From the NCBI RefSeq assembly GCF_003573545.1, contig NZ_QWET01000009.1:62001-126000 (forward strand): DNA of 64,000 nucleotides, written 5' to 3'. The notes beneath the pieces are model-generated. The model was not told the DNA's origin. It ran no database searches and worked only from the letters and a program-made list of their open reading frames with translations. This DNA is from Mariniphaga sediminis (lineage in GTDB: Bacteria; Bacteroidota; Bacteroidia; Bacteroidales; Prolixibacteraceae). The first letter of the stretch is position 1. The number at the start of each line of letters is the position of its first letter. This document shows positions 53,318-63,739 of this stretch, piece by piece. Position numbers and translations under genes: made by a program.

Positions 53318-53689
53318 ATGAAAACAAAAGTCTTAGGTTTGATTGCCCTCTTTTTTATGGGTACAGTTACTGTTTTTGCCGGAAACAAAACGGAGAAGTT
53401 TAAAGTGAAAGGAAACTGCGGCATGTGCGAAAAGCGTATTGAAAAAGCTGCGATGTCGGTAGATGGAGTCTCAAAAGCTGATTGGGACAAAAAAACGAAA
53501 GTGATGGAAGTCTCTTTCGATGATTCAAAGACCGATGTGCACAAAGTTCATATGGCGATTGCCAAAGTAGGTCATGATACCGACATGCACAAAGCAGAAA
53601 ACGAAGTTTACAACAAACTTCCGGGCTGTTGCAAGTATGATCGTTCAGCAGAAAACGCAGGACATTCACACGAAGGACATCAGCATTAA
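53318..53689 (+). CDS. Exported HMA-domain copper-binding protein
   Basis: A 123-residue protein with a signal peptide (GTVTVFAG, cleavage near 21) and a heavy-metal-associated domain: VKGNCGMCEKRIEKA (GNCGMC metal loop) and AIAKVGHDTDMH. A C-terminal tail has GCCKYD and the His-rich HSHEGHQH. It is probably a periplasmic Cu(I) chaperone or buffer working with the ATPase and Cus pump. A strong terminator ends the transcript. Confidence 0.9.
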   Translation: MKTKVLGLIALFFMGTVTVFAGNKTEKFKVKGNCGMCEKRIEKAAMSVDGVSKADWDKKTKVMEVSFDDSKTDVHKVHMAIAKVGHDTDMHKAENEVYNKLPGCCKYDRSAENAGHSHEGHQH

Positions 53690-53710
53690 ATTTCAAATTC
53701 CGTATGGAAA

Positions 53711-53741
53711 AGGATTACCGGTTTCGGTAGTCCTTTTTTTT
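53711..53741 (+). terminator. Rho-independent terminator after the HMA gene
   Basis: AGGATTACCG (53711-53720) pairs with CGGTAGTCCT (53725-53734) with one G-T wobble, around a GTTT loop, followed by T7. It closes the copper ATPase transcript. Confidence 0.9.
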
Positions 53742-53767
53742 ATGCAGACGAAAAATAATTACCTTCA

Positions 53768-53783
53768 CGGATATTTTTATCCG
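53768..53783 (+). promoter_or_regulatory. Hairpin just before the truncated sigma-factor start
   Basis: CGGATA-TTTT-TATCCG is a perfect 6-bp stem ending 5 bases before the ATG at 53789. It occupies the usual ribosome-binding position and would hide it if formed. It may equally be a DNA operator. Confidence 0.4.
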
Positions 53784-53788
53784 ATAAT

Positions 53789-54205
53789 ATGGTTACACAA
53801 AATAAAAATCTCACCCAGTGGGTCGAAACTTATACCGGGGAGCTTTATTCGTGGGCCTTTCATAAATTGCCGAATGTAGAATTAGCGCAAGACCTGGTAC
53901 AAGATACTTTTCTGGCAGCAACAGAAAAGATTGAAAGTTTCAAAGGGAAAAGCTCCCCGAAAACCTGGCTATTCAGTATTCTAAACCACAAAATCATTGA
54001 TTATTACCGTAAAAAGGTAAATCAAACCGTTCCGCATGAAAATAAATCGCTGGCCCGATTCTTTGAACCGGAAGGTTCCTGGAAGGAAAACAGAAGACCC
54101 GGGAGATGGTACGATAACGACGAAGAAAACCTACTGGATAATCATGACTTTCGGGCTATACTGAAAAAATATCTATTTACGTTTACACCAACATTAATCC
54201 AATGA
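53789..54205 (+). pseudogene. Truncated ECF sigma factor (region 4 missing)
   Basis: A 138-residue frame that is a clear sigma-70 region 2: LYSWAFHKLPNVELAQDLVQ, DTFLAATEKIESFKGKSSPK, TWLFSILNHKIIDYYRKK. It continues to NLLDNHDFRAILKKY, the point where intact relatives go into region 4, but then ends LFTFTPTLIQ and stops. No region 4 helix-turn-helix is present and none is seen in other frames downstream; the next gene begins at 54202. A deletion removing region 4 (and perhaps an anti-sigma gene) explains this. The product cannot bind a -35 element by itself and is probably non-functional. Confidence 0.75.
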
Positions 54206-54630
54206 AAACAAAAATTATTTTTATCACATTGCTTCTAACAACCATCATTTCGGTATCCAAAACCAGAGCACAATCAAATGATAATGTAAAAGGCGGAGAC
54301 AAACTCGTTGTAGTATGGACCAGCGATGATCCGTATGTAGCTGAAAGGGTGGCGCTCATGTACACACACGCCGCTAAAACTGCCGGATGGTTTAGTGAAG
54401 TGACTTTAATCATTTGGGGGCCATCGGCAAAGCTGACATCCGAAAACCTGGAAATTCAGAAAAAGCTGAAAACCATGCAAGAAGACGGTGTAGAAATAAA
54501 AGCTTGCATTGTTTGCGCCGATGCTTACGGAGTTACTGAAAACTTGAAAAAGCTGAATTTCGAAGTAAAAGGAATGGGAAAACCACTTTCCGATTATCTG
54601 AAAAGCGATGCAAAAGTTTTGACTTTTTAA
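54202..54630 (+). CDS. Exported DsrE-family protein
   Basis: A 142-residue protein with a signal peptide (SKTRAQ end). The DsrE-like Rossmann fold is visible as KLVVVWTSDDPYVAERVALM, EVTLIIWGPSAKLTSEN, VEIKACIVCADAYGVTENL and VKGMGKPLSDYL. The C-x2-C pair in ACIVCADAYG is at the place of the conserved Cys of sulfur-handling DsrE proteins. Its start overlaps the end of the truncated sigma frame, which suggests it inherited that gene's promoter by deletion. Role in sulfur or metal stress is inferred. Confidence 0.85.
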   Translation: MKTKIIFITLLLTTIISVSKTRAQSNDNVKGGDKLVVVWTSDDPYVAERVALMYTHAAKTAGWFSEVTLIIWGPSAKLTSENLEIQKKLKTMQEDGVEIKACIVCADAYGVTENLKKLNFEVKGMGKPLSDYLKSDAKVLTF

Positions 54631-54676
54631 TAAAGCAGAAGCTGTTATCCAGCGTTTTTATACGAAACAATATGGT

Positions 54677-55261
54677 ATGTACAGTTCAGTTTTTCATACA
54701 GCCGCAGAAGCATTAAAAAACGCACACCTTCAGGATCCCCGCATTGAATTTGACGGGGCGGATGCCGTCCCGGCAGAATGGCTTTATACACAGCGGCTTT
54801 CCGAACGTTTACGGCAAGTCTATCCTGATGCTTCGGAGGCCCTCACAATTGCAGCTTGTTGCCAGCACCTTTACCGTTGGGAAATTCCGCGAAGCGATTA
54901 TCCCGAAGGACGGACCGGATACCATCAGTGGCGGGATTACCTGAGTGATTATCAATCTGAAAAGGCGGCAGTCATTCTAAAAGAAAGCGGCTACTCCGAC
55001 GGTTTTATTTCGGAGGTGACTAACATTCTGAAAAAATGGAATATCCGGAGGCTGGAAGAGGCCCAAAAACTTGAAGATGTGGTATGCCTGGTTTTCCTGG
55101 AACACTACATGTACGATTTTATGCAGGGGAAACCGGAAGGGCAATTGCTCCGGATCGTTCAAAAAACCTGGAATAAAATGTCGGAACATGCCCATCGTAC
55201 TGCATTGCAGTTGAACCTGCCCGAGCCAGCCCGTCAGATTATATCGCAGGCGCTGGGGTAA
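54677..55261 (+). CDS. DUF4202-domain protein
   Basis: A 194-residue cytoplasmic protein. Motifs of the DUF4202 group are visible: LTIAACCQHLYRWEIPRSDYP, GYHQWRDYLSDYQSEKA, LEDVVCLVFLEHYM. His/Asp/Glu placement (CQHLYRW, FLEHYMYDF) resembles an HD-type metal-binding helical fold, so hydrolase activity on a phosphorylated molecule is possible but unproven. It follows the DsrE gene by 46 bases. Many relatives sit near sulfur-assimilation genes. Confidence 0.8.
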   Translation: MYSSVFHTAAEALKNAHLQDPRIEFDGADAVPAEWLYTQRLSERLRQVYPDASEALTIAACCQHLYRWEIPRSDYPEGRTGYHQWRDYLSDYQSEKAAVILKESGYSDGFISEVTNILKKWNIRRLEEAQKLEDVVCLVFLEHYMYDFMQGKPEGQLLRIVQKTWNKMSEHAHRTALQLNLPEPARQIISQALG

Positions 55262-55596
55262 GTAATCGGGTGTTCCTGCTCCACGCCTGAAGCCGGGGTT
55301 GCTTTATCCTTAAAAGAATGGTAACACTCCACCTGACTTCCTTTCAGCACGTATCCTGCTTCGTCAACCGGTTAGCAGTTCAGCCACTCCGGATTGCTCT
55401 CCGTCAGTCTGATATCTCCTGTTCAGAGCCGCCAACACCATCACAAAAAAATCACAAACAGGTTCCCTCACCATTTAAAAAGTACCATTCCGTTTCCCCA
55501 TAAACCTTCTCAAGCCTCCCCACGGACTTTTCCCTTCATTATCCAAATATTTCTTTTAATTTCGCACTTTCTTTATATCAATAGATTGAATATTTT
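55262..55596. other. Gap upstream of the MMPL exporter gene
   Basis: About 335 bases with no recognised gene or RNA. TTAATTTCGC near 55557 weakly resembles a -7 box about 35 bases before the next ATG. Short frames here show no family features. Confidence 0.35.
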
Positions 55597-58008
55597 ATGT
55601 GGCTGAAGATTTCGGGCATTATCCTCAGAAATAAAATACTTTTACTCGGTGTACTGGCAGTAATTACCCTGTTTTTAGGGTACCATGCACGTAATGTTGA
55701 AATGTCGTACGAATATGCTTCGCTGCTGCCTAAAAAAGATCCGGCATTTGAAGACTACCAGCAATTTGTTAAAATTTTTGGTGAAGAAGGCAACCTTATT
55801 ATAATTGGGATTCAGGATTCTGCTTTTTTTCAAATCGACCGTTTTAGGGAATGGGAACATCTGTGCGAAGAACTTTCAGAAGTAGAAGGGGTGGAAGATC
55901 TTTTGTCGGTTTCAAACGCCTACAATCTTTTGAAGAATACCGGGAAACGCCGGTTTGAAATAAAGGAGCTTTTCCCCGATACGCTCCACACTCAGGAAGA
56001 ACTCGACAAAAGTGCCGATATATTCAGAAGCCTTCCATTTTACCGGAAGCTGGTTTATAACCCGGAAAACAATACTTATCTGCTGGCCATTACGGTCAAC
56101 AAAGACAAAATGCAGTCGAAAGAGCGGGAAAAAATGGTAAAGTCTATCCAAAAAATTACCCGGCAATTTGAGGAGGAGCAAGGGGTTGATTTGCATTATT
56201 CCGGGTTGCCATACATCCGGGTTGTCAACTCAATCAGGATAAAAAAAGAAATTTACCTGTTTAGTGTGTTGGCCCTTGCCATTTGTATTGTAGTGTTGTT
56301 CCTGTTTTTCCGTTCGCTCAAAGCTGTAGTTTTTCCGGTTTTGATTGTTCTGACAGGGGTAGTCTGGTCCATGGGAATGCTGGCATTGTTCGGGTTCAAA
56401 ATCACGTTGCTTTCGGGCATGATTCCCCCCTTGCTGATTGTGATAGGTATTCCCAACAGCATTTATATGCTGAATAAGTTTCACCACGAATATGTCAGTC
56501 ACGGCAATAAAATCAAGGCCCTCCAGCGGGTAATCATTAAAATTGGCAACGCTACGTTTCTCACCAACCTGACAACGGCCTCGGGTTTTGCCACGTTTGT
56601 TATTGTTAAAAGCGATATCCTGCGGCAATTTGGGGTGGTCGCCTCGCTCAGTATCATGGGACTTTTCGTGTTGTCGTTGTTACTTATTCCAATTATTTTC
56701 AGCTTCATCGGCCCTCCTTCTTCCCGCCATGTAAATCATCTGAACAATCGTTTTGTCACCGGAATCATTCGCAAGCTCATCTATATTACCGAACACCGCA
56801 GAAAAGCGGTTTATGTGGTGGCGGTTGTCATTTTGGGAATTGGATTCTACGGGATTTCCCTCATAAAAAGCTCCGGCTATATGGTGGATGATATCCCTGA
56901 AAGTGACCCGATTTACAAAGACCTGAAATTTTTTGAAACCAACTTCGACGGACTGATGCCGCTGGAAATTATGATTGACACCAAACGGCCCGGCGGAGTT
57001 ATGCAGCTAAGCACGTTCAATAAAATTGACCACCTCGATAAAAAGTTGGCGGAGTATTCAGAACTTTCGCCCTCTCTTTCTTTATTGAATTTGCTGAAGT
57101 TTTCGAAGCAGGCTTTCTACAACGGTCACGAAAAATATTACAGCCTGCCAAACAATCGCGAACAAAGTTTTATTCTGCAGTACGCCTCTTTGGGAGAAAA
57201 CGATGCAGGAATGCTGCATTCGTTTATTGACAGTGCCAGACAGGTAACGCGAATCAGTATACGGATGAAAGATGTAGGCACCAAACGGATGGAAAATATT
57301 TATGCGCGGTTAAATGCCGATATTGATTCCATTTTTACTTCCGATAAATACGATATAACGGTAACCGGGTCGAGCGTGACTACCTTTAAGGGCACGCAGT
57401 ATTTGCTAAAAAATCTTTTTACAAGTCTGGGACTGGCTATTTTTCTTATCTCCTTTTTTATGGCCGTCATGTTTTCTTCGTGGCGAATGGTCATTATGTC
57501 GCTCACTCCCAACGTTATCCCGCTGATATTTACTGCTGCCATCATGGGATTTTCAGGAATTCCCATCAAAGCATCCACCATCCTTGTTTTTAGCATTGCA
57601 TTTGGAATTTCGGTGGACAATACCATTCACTTTCTGGCCAAATACCGCCAGGAATTAATCGTAACCAACTGGGATATAAGACGCTCGGTAGTACTCGCAC
57701 TAAAGGAAACCGGTGTGAGCATGCTTTATACATCAGTGGTACTCTTTTTCGGCTTTGGCATTTTTGCGCTGTCGGGATTTGGCGGAACAGTAGCTATGGG
57801 AGTGTTGGTATCCCTTACCCTGCTTGTGGCAGTTACTTCCAATTTAATTTTACTGCCTTCGTTGCTCACCGGGCTGGAGAGGTTAACCACTACCCGCTCA
57901 TTCCAGGAACCACTCCTTCATATTTACGATGAAGAAGAAGATATTGAGCTGGAAGAATTGAAGATAAAAGACAACTATCAAAATGAACAAATCGATGTAC
58001 CAGATTGA
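55597..58008 (+). CDS. MMPL/RND-superfamily exporter with sterol-sensing-like membrane domains
   Basis: An 803-residue membrane protein with two copies of a six-helix block. Each begins with one helix and a large periplasmic loop, then five helices (KEIYLFSVLALAICIVVLFL, LIVIGIPNSIYMLNKFHHEY; MAVMFSSWRMVIMSLTPNV, AFGISVDNTIHFLAKY). The GIPNSIY and GISVDNTIH motifs are typical of the hydrophobe/MMPL exporters that move lipids or hopanoid-like molecules. Its 3' end overlaps a polyprenyl synthetase gene by 26 bases, suggesting an isoprenoid-related cargo. Confidence 0.88.
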   Translation: MWLKISGIILRNKILLLGVLAVITLFLGYHARNVEMSYEYASLLPKKDPAFEDYQQFVKIFGEEGNLIIIGIQDSAFFQIDRFREWEHLCEELSEVEGVEDLLSVSNAYNLLKNTGKRRFEIKELFPDTLHTQEELDKSADIFRSLPFYRKLVYNPENNTYLLAITVNKDKMQSKEREKMVKSIQKITRQFEEEQGVDLHYSGLPYIRVVNSIRIKKEIYLFSVLALAICIVVLFLFFRSLKAVVFPVLIVLTGVVWSMGMLALFGFKITLLSGMIPPLLIVIGIPNSIYMLNKFHHEYVSHGNKIKALQRVIIKIGNATFLTNLTTASGFATFVIVKSDILRQFGVVASLSIMGLFVLSLLLIPIIFSFIGPPSSRHVNHLNNRFVTGIIRKLIYITEHRRKAVYVVAVVILGIGFYGISLIKSSGYMVDDIPESDPIYKDLKFFETNFDGLMPLEIMIDTKRPGGVMQLSTFNKIDHLDKKLAEYSELSPSLSLLNLLKFSKQAFYNGHEKYYSLPNNREQSFILQYASLGENDAGMLHSFIDSARQVTRISIRMKDVGTKRMENIYARLNADIDSIFTSDKYDITVTGSSVTTFKGTQYLLKNLFTSLGLAIFLISFFMAVMFSSWRMVIMSLTPNVIPLIFTAAIMGFSGIPIKASTILVFSIAFGISVDNTIHFLAKYRQELIVTNWDIRRSVVLALKETGVSMLYTSVVLFFGFGIFALSGFGGTVAMGVLVSLTLLVAVTSNLILLPSLLTGLERLTTTRSFQEPLLHIYDEEEDIELEELKIKDNYQNEQIDVPD

Positions 58009-58978
58009 AACGTTGCAAAAAATTATCAACGACGAAATTGCCCGCCGGGCTGAGGTTTTAAGTGCCCGAAACCCTGCGGAACTTTATGCACCTGTTAATT
58101 ATTCGCTTGGTATGGGCGGGAAAAGGTTACGTCCAGTTTTATTGCTGATGTCTTTCAACCTTTTTTCCGAAGAAATTGAAAATGCGTTGCCGGCAGCATT
58201 GGCGGTAGAAGTTTTTCACAACTTTACGCTACTCCACGACGATATTATGGACAAAGCAGAAATGCGCCGGAACAAACCAACCGTCCATGAAAAATTCAGT
58301 GAAAACAGTGCGATTCTTTCAGGCGACGCGATGGCGTTTTTATCGTATCAGTATCTGATGGAGTGCCGTTCAAAACAATTGTTTGATGTGGCCGGTTTAT
58401 TTACCGACACAGCCCTTGCTGTGTGTGAAGGGCAGCAATACGATATGGATTTTGAAAATCGCCTGAATGTTACCGAGGAAGAATACCTTGAAATGATTCG
58501 GTTAAAAACCGCAGTATTGCTTGGGTGTAGTCTCAAAGCAGGTGCACTGCTGGCCCATGCAACCGATGAAATGGCCAGTCAGCTTTATGATTTCGGCATC
58601 AACTTGGGACTTGCATTCCAGTTGCAGGATGACCTGCTTGACACATTTGGGAACCAGCAATCGTTCGGGAAAAAAATCGGAGGAGATATCCTGGCCAATA
58701 AAAAAACTTATCTGCTTGTTAAAGCACTGGAGAAAGCAGCTGAAAATCACAAAACGGAACTTCTCAGGTGGTTGAATATAATGGATTTTAACGCTGAAGA
58801 GAAAATCAGTTCAGTAACGGAAATATACCGTCAGCTGGGAATTAAAGAACTGACTGAAGAAAAAATCGATGCCTGTTTCAGTCAGGCTGCTAACATTTTG
58901 CACGATTTACCGGTCAACGATTTACGGAAAGAACAACTCAGCAACCTGAGTAAAAACATGCTTGGACGTCGTTTTTAA
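57983..58978 (+). CDS. Polyprenyl (trans-isoprenyl diphosphate) synthetase
   Basis: A 331-residue enzyme that condenses isopentenyl diphosphate onto an allylic diphosphate. The first Asp-rich motif is LLHDDIMDKAEMRRNKPTVH (D86-D90), the second FQLQDDLLDTFG (about 215), and GMGGKRLRP at about 43-51 binds diphosphate. Chain length cannot be set with certainty; the residues before the first motif (VEVFHNFTLL) include bulky Phe, which limits product length to about geranylgeranyl size. Two in-frame ATGs (57983, 57995) are possible starts. It overlaps the exporter gene. Confidence 0.93.
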   Translation: MNKSMYQIETLQKIINDEIARRAEVLSARNPAELYAPVNYSLGMGGKRLRPVLLLMSFNLFSEEIENALPAALAVEVFHNFTLLHDDIMDKAEMRRNKPTVHEKFSENSAILSGDAMAFLSYQYLMECRSKQLFDVAGLFTDTALAVCEGQQYDMDFENRLNVTEEEYLEMIRLKTAVLLGCSLKAGALLAHATDEMASQLYDFGINLGLAFQLQDDLLDTFGNQQSFGKKIGGDILANKKTYLLVKALEKAAENHKTELLRWLNIMDFNAEEKISSVTEIYRQLGIKELTEEKIDACFSQAANILHDLPVNDLRKEQLSNLSKNMLGRRF

Positions 58979-59003
58979 AATAATTTAAGATTAAAATGTA
59001 TTT

Positions 59004-59037
59004 TTTGCCGAAAAAAAACAAAACTTCAATAACTTTG
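59004..59037 (+). promoter_or_regulatory. Bacteroidota-type promoter for atpD-atpC
   Basis: TTTG at 59004-59007 (-33) and TAACTTTG at 59030-59037 (-7, exact TAnnTTTG) are 22 bases apart, within about 2 of the usual spacing. The start codon of atpD is 54 bases further, leaving a leader of about 47 nt. Confidence 0.65.
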
Positions 59038-59046
59038 TGCGGCTAA

Positions 59047-60597
<1,551 letters not shown>

Positions 60598-60613
60598 TTT
60601 AGAATTGTAAACT

Positions 60614-60856
60614 ATGTTTCTCGAAATCATTACACCCGAAAAAAAGATATACGAAGGCGAAGTGAAACGCGTCAGGTTGCCGGGAAGTAAGGGTTTGTTC
60701 GAAATGCTGAAAAATCATGCCCCCCTCATCTCTACGCTTCGGAAAGGAACCATACGGGTTATTGACGAAAACGACCGCAGGCACACCTTCGAAGTAACCG
60801 GGGGAGTGGTTGAAAATAAAGACAACAACGTGATTGTTTTAGCAGAATCAGATTGA
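60614..60856 (+). CDS. atpC: F-type ATP synthase subunit epsilon (short form)
   Basis: An 80-residue subunit comprising only the N-terminal beta-sandwich (LEIITPEKKIYEGEVKRVRL, GLFEMLKNHAPLISTLRKG, FEVTGGVVENKDNNVIVLAE). The C-terminal two-helix domain that inhibits ATP hydrolysis in E. coli (139 residues) is absent, which is typical of Bacteroidota and Chlorobi and not a truncation. Its stop overlaps the next gene's TTG start as TTGA. Confidence 0.96.
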   Translation: MFLEIITPEKKIYEGEVKRVRLPGSKGLFEMLKNHAPLISTLRKGTIRVIDENDRRHTFEVTGGVVENKDNNVIVLAESD

Positions 60857-61842
60857 GAATAAAGTACCTGGCAATACGGTTCAGCTCCATTGGCGACATT
60901 GTGCTCACCACACCGGTGGTGCGCTGCCTGAAACAGCAGGTTGAAGGCGCAGAAATTCATTTTGTAACCAAAAAAGTATACGCCCCACTGGTTTCTTCCA
61001 ACCCGTATATCGATAAAGTGCATGTACTTTCCGAAAATATGGGCGAGCTGATTGAACAGTTACAGGAAGAACAGTTTGATTACATTGTAGATCTTCACCA
61101 CAACTTGCGCAGCAGCAAAATAAAAAGGAAACTAAATATTCCGTCTTTCACCTTTAAAAAGCTGAATATTGAAAAATACCTTCTTGTAAACTTTAAAATC
61201 AACAGGCTTCCTCAAAAGCACATTGTAGACCGTTACCTGGAAACACTTTCTGTTTTCGATGTAAAAAACGACGGGAAAGGACTTGATTTTTTCATTCCGG
61301 AAGAGGAAGATTCCGGTACAAAAGAACTACCGCCTTCCTTTCAAAACGGATTTGTTGCTTTTGCCATTGCCGGAACATGGGCAACTAAAAAACTCCCGGT
61401 CAGCAAGGTGGTGGAAATTTGTAACAACATTGATTTCCCCGTAGTACTGCTGGGGGGCGAAGGAGAAAAAGAAGAAGCAGAAGAGATTCTGAAACAGTCT
61501 AAAGGCAATGTGGTGAGCCTTGCCGGCGCAATCAGCCTGAATCAATCGGCCAGTCTGGTACGCGATGCCCGTGTGGTGTTAACCAATGATACCGGGTTGA
61601 TGCACATTGCTGCTGCTTTCAGAAAAAAAATTCTTTCTTTTTGGGGAAATACCGCCCCTGATTTTGGAATGACTCCCTACCTCGCGCACCCCGCCTCGGA
61701 AATGATGGAAAAAACAGGGCTCAGGTGCCGGCCCTGCTCTAAACTGGGATACCGGAAATGCCCAAAAAAACATTTCCGCTGCATGATGGAACAGGACTCG
61801 GAAAAGGCTGTAAAATGGATAAACCAGCAATTTACAAATTAA
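60853..61842 (+). CDS. Glycosyltransferase family 9 (heptosyltransferase-like)
   Basis: A 329-residue GT-B enzyme. The start is TTG at 60853, overlapping the atpC stop; it gives the standard opening RIKYLAIRFSSIGDIVLTT. The donor-binding half has VALLGGEGEKEEAEE-like VVLLGGEGEKEEA, VVSLAGAISLNQSASLVRD and NDTGLMHIAAAF. A Cys-rich tail (GLRCRPCSKLGYRKCPKKHFRC) occurs in Bacteroidota members. It likely adds heptose or another sugar to the lipopolysaccharide core. Co-expression with atpDC is implied by the overlap. Confidence 0.92.
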   Translation: MRIKYLAIRFSSIGDIVLTTPVVRCLKQQVEGAEIHFVTKKVYAPLVSSNPYIDKVHVLSENMGELIEQLQEEQFDYIVDLHHNLRSSKIKRKLNIPSFTFKKLNIEKYLLVNFKINRLPQKHIVDRYLETLSVFDVKNDGKGLDFFIPEEEDSGTKELPPSFQNGFVAFAIAGTWATKKLPVSKVVEICNNIDFPVVLLGGEGEKEEAEEILKQSKGNVVSLAGAISLNQSASLVRDARVVLTNDTGLMHIAAAFRKKILSFWGNTAPDFGMTPYLAHPASEMMEKTGLRCRPCSKLGYRKCPKKHFRCMMEQDSEKAVKWINQQFTN

Positions 61843-61943
61843 GCGGGGATTAAACTTTTTTGTTAAAATCCGGTATCGCCTTTTATTCGTTTTGTTCTGT
61901 TTCAACCTTTTGGTTATCTTGTCCCAAGTCCAAAGCAAAAAAC

Positions 61944-62765
61944 ATGAAAACAGATAAATACTGTTTGATAACAGGAGCAAGCAGCGGTCTGGGAAAAGAA
62001 ATGGCCAAAGAATGCGGGCAACGGGGAAGAAACCTGTTGCTCACATCGCTTCCCGGAGAAAACATGAAAGAGTTGGGGAAGGAATTGGCGCATGAATTTG
62101 GAGTGGATGTAAAAACCTTTGAAGCCGACCTCACCAAAACAGAAGAGATAAAAAAGCTGGCGTCCACTATTTCAGAAAAATATGAAATAGATATGCTCAT
62201 TAACAATGCCGGCCTTGGAGGGGCAAAACTTTTTCTGGATGCTTCACCCGAATATATTGGAGAGATTGTATTGCTGAACACTTATGCCCTGGTTCTGCTC
62301 ACCCGGCTGTTGTTACCCAACTTAAAAAGACAAGAAAAGGCTTATATACTAAACATTGCCAGTATGGCATCGTTTAGTCCCATGCCCTATAAAACCGTTT
62401 ATCCGGCCTCCAAGGCTTTTGTTTATTCATTCTCCAGAGGGTTAGGTGCCGAGTTAAAAGGCACCGGTGTTTCGGTGAGTGTAGCACACCCCGCCGGGAT
62501 GAAAACAAATGCAGAAGTTACCCGCCGTATCGAAAAACACAACTGGCTTATTCAGACAACAACCCTCACTTCCCAAAAGGTAGCTCAAATTTGTATTGAA
62601 AGGCTTTTAAAAAGAAGGAAACTGATTATTCCCGGTTTCTTTAATAAAGTGAGCTGGCTACTACTGAAAGTTGCACCTGTCTGGTTACGGCTTTCCCTCA
62701 TGCGCCGTTCGTTAAAAAAAGAGATTAAACAAAAAAGATTCAATCTAAAGACTGAAAATGAATAA
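61944..62765 (+). CDS. Short-chain dehydrogenase/reductase
   Basis: Start at ATG 61944 (MKTDKYCLITGASSGLG, 273 residues); the upstream ATG at 61860 would add 28 non-homologous residues. Cofactor loop TGASSGLG, NNAG at about 90, and the catalytic Ser (NIASMAS), Tyr and Lys (YPASK) are present. A C-terminal hydrophobic-basic segment (VSWLLLKVAPVWLRLSLMRRSLKK) suggests membrane association, as in fatty-acyl or sterol-type SDRs. It overlaps the following epimerase gene by 8 bases. Confidence 0.92.
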   Translation: MKTDKYCLITGASSGLGKEMAKECGQRGRNLLLTSLPGENMKELGKELAHEFGVDVKTFEADLTKTEEIKKLASTISEKYEIDMLINNAGLGGAKLFLDASPEYIGEIVLLNTYALVLLTRLLLPNLKRQEKAYILNIASMASFSPMPYKTVYPASKAFVYSFSRGLGAELKGTGVSVSVAHPAGMKTNAEVTRRIEKHNWLIQTTTLTSQKVAQICIERLLKRRKLIIPGFFNKVSWLLLKVAPVWLRLSLMRRSLKKEIKQKRFNLKTENE

Positions 62766-63723
62766 AAAAGTGCTTGTTACGGGAGCAAACGGACTATTGG
62801 GCTCCCACGTAGTGCGTGAGCTTTTAAAAAGAGATTATCAGGTGCGGGTACTGGTACGTCCCGGAAGTGACCTAAGGGCATTGACAAATTTAAAGGTCGA
62901 TTTTTTTAACGGCCAAATAACGCAAAAAGAGGATATAGAAAAAGCGGTAAAGGGGTGTAGTTATATTGTACATTCTGCTGCCAGGACTTCCCCCAAACCA
63001 TCCGCGCTGGAAGCTTACAAAAAAGTAAATATAGACAGCACGCAATTCATTTTTGAAGCAGGTAAGAGGCATGGAATAGAACGGTTGGTATTTGTAAGTA
63101 CTGCCAATTGTTTTGGAAATGGAACAAAAGCAAATCCGGGAAGCGAAAAGCATCCATTTTTGCCCTGGCTGAAAGATTCGGGTTATGCTTACAGCAAATA
63201 CCTGGCGCAACAATGGGTTCTGAAAGAAACAAAAGCCGGGAGTATGGATGCTGTGGTTGTTAACCCTACTTTTATTATTGGTTCCACTCCCGGGAGTAGA
63301 AGCAGCGGACAAATATTTTCACACATTCTGAATAAAAAAATAGCCTTTTATCCTCCCGGCGGGAAAAACTTTGTGGAGGCCGAGGCTGCTGCCACCGGAG
63401 TAGTAAATGCCCTGGAGAAAGGAATAACCGGGGAATGTTATTTACTGGCTGGTGAAAATCTTTCGTACCGGGAATTTTTTCACCTTACGGCACATGTGGC
63501 CGGCCAACGTTCCATTTTAATTCCAATCCCCGCTTTTTTACTGATGATGCTCGGCCATTGGGGCGACTTCTCTGAAAAAGTATTACGAAGGCCGATCCAA
63601 CTAACCTCTGCCAATGCCCGGATGCTTTGTCTGGGAAATTATTTCACTCCGAAAAAAGCAATAGAAGAACTGGAATTGCCAATGGTTCCGGCAAAGAAAG
63701 CGATAGAAAAAGCTATTCAATAA
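62758..63723 (+). CDS. NAD-dependent epimerase/dehydratase family protein
   Basis: A 321-residue extended-SDR. VTGANGLLGSHVVREL holds the GxxGxxG loop, VHSAARTSP follows at about 78, VFVSTANCFG carries the catalytic Ser/Thr region and YAYSKYLAQ the Tyr-x3-Lys pair. It resembles Bacteroidota dihydroflavonol-reductase/3-beta-HSD-like members that act on lipids or sugars. Overlap with the SDR gene argues for a shared pathway, maybe lipid or isoprenoid modification with the upstream prenyl synthetase and exporter. Confidence 0.9.
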   Translation: MNKKVLVTGANGLLGSHVVRELLKRDYQVRVLVRPGSDLRALTNLKVDFFNGQITQKEDIEKAVKGCSYIVHSAARTSPKPSALEAYKKVNIDSTQFIFEAGKRHGIERLVFVSTANCFGNGTKANPGSEKHPFLPWLKDSGYAYSKYLAQQWVLKETKAGSMDAVVVNPTFIIGSTPGSRSSGQIFSHILNKKIAFYPPGGKNFVEAEAAATGVVNALEKGITGECYLLAGENLSYREFFHLTAHVAGQRSILIPIPAFLLMMLGHWGDFSEKVLRRPIQLTSANARMLCLGNYFTPKKAIEELELPMVPAKKAIEKAIQ

Positions 63724-63739
63724 TATTTTCCCGGTAAGC

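Noticed and set aside
60614-60856. Truncated atpC
   Set aside because: An epsilon subunit of about 80 residues lacking the helical domain is normal for this phylum.
61860-61943. Upstream ATG for the SDR gene
   Set aside because: The 28 extra residues are Cys/Ser-rich and unlike any SDR N-terminus; the ATG at 61944 is directly before the cofactor motif.
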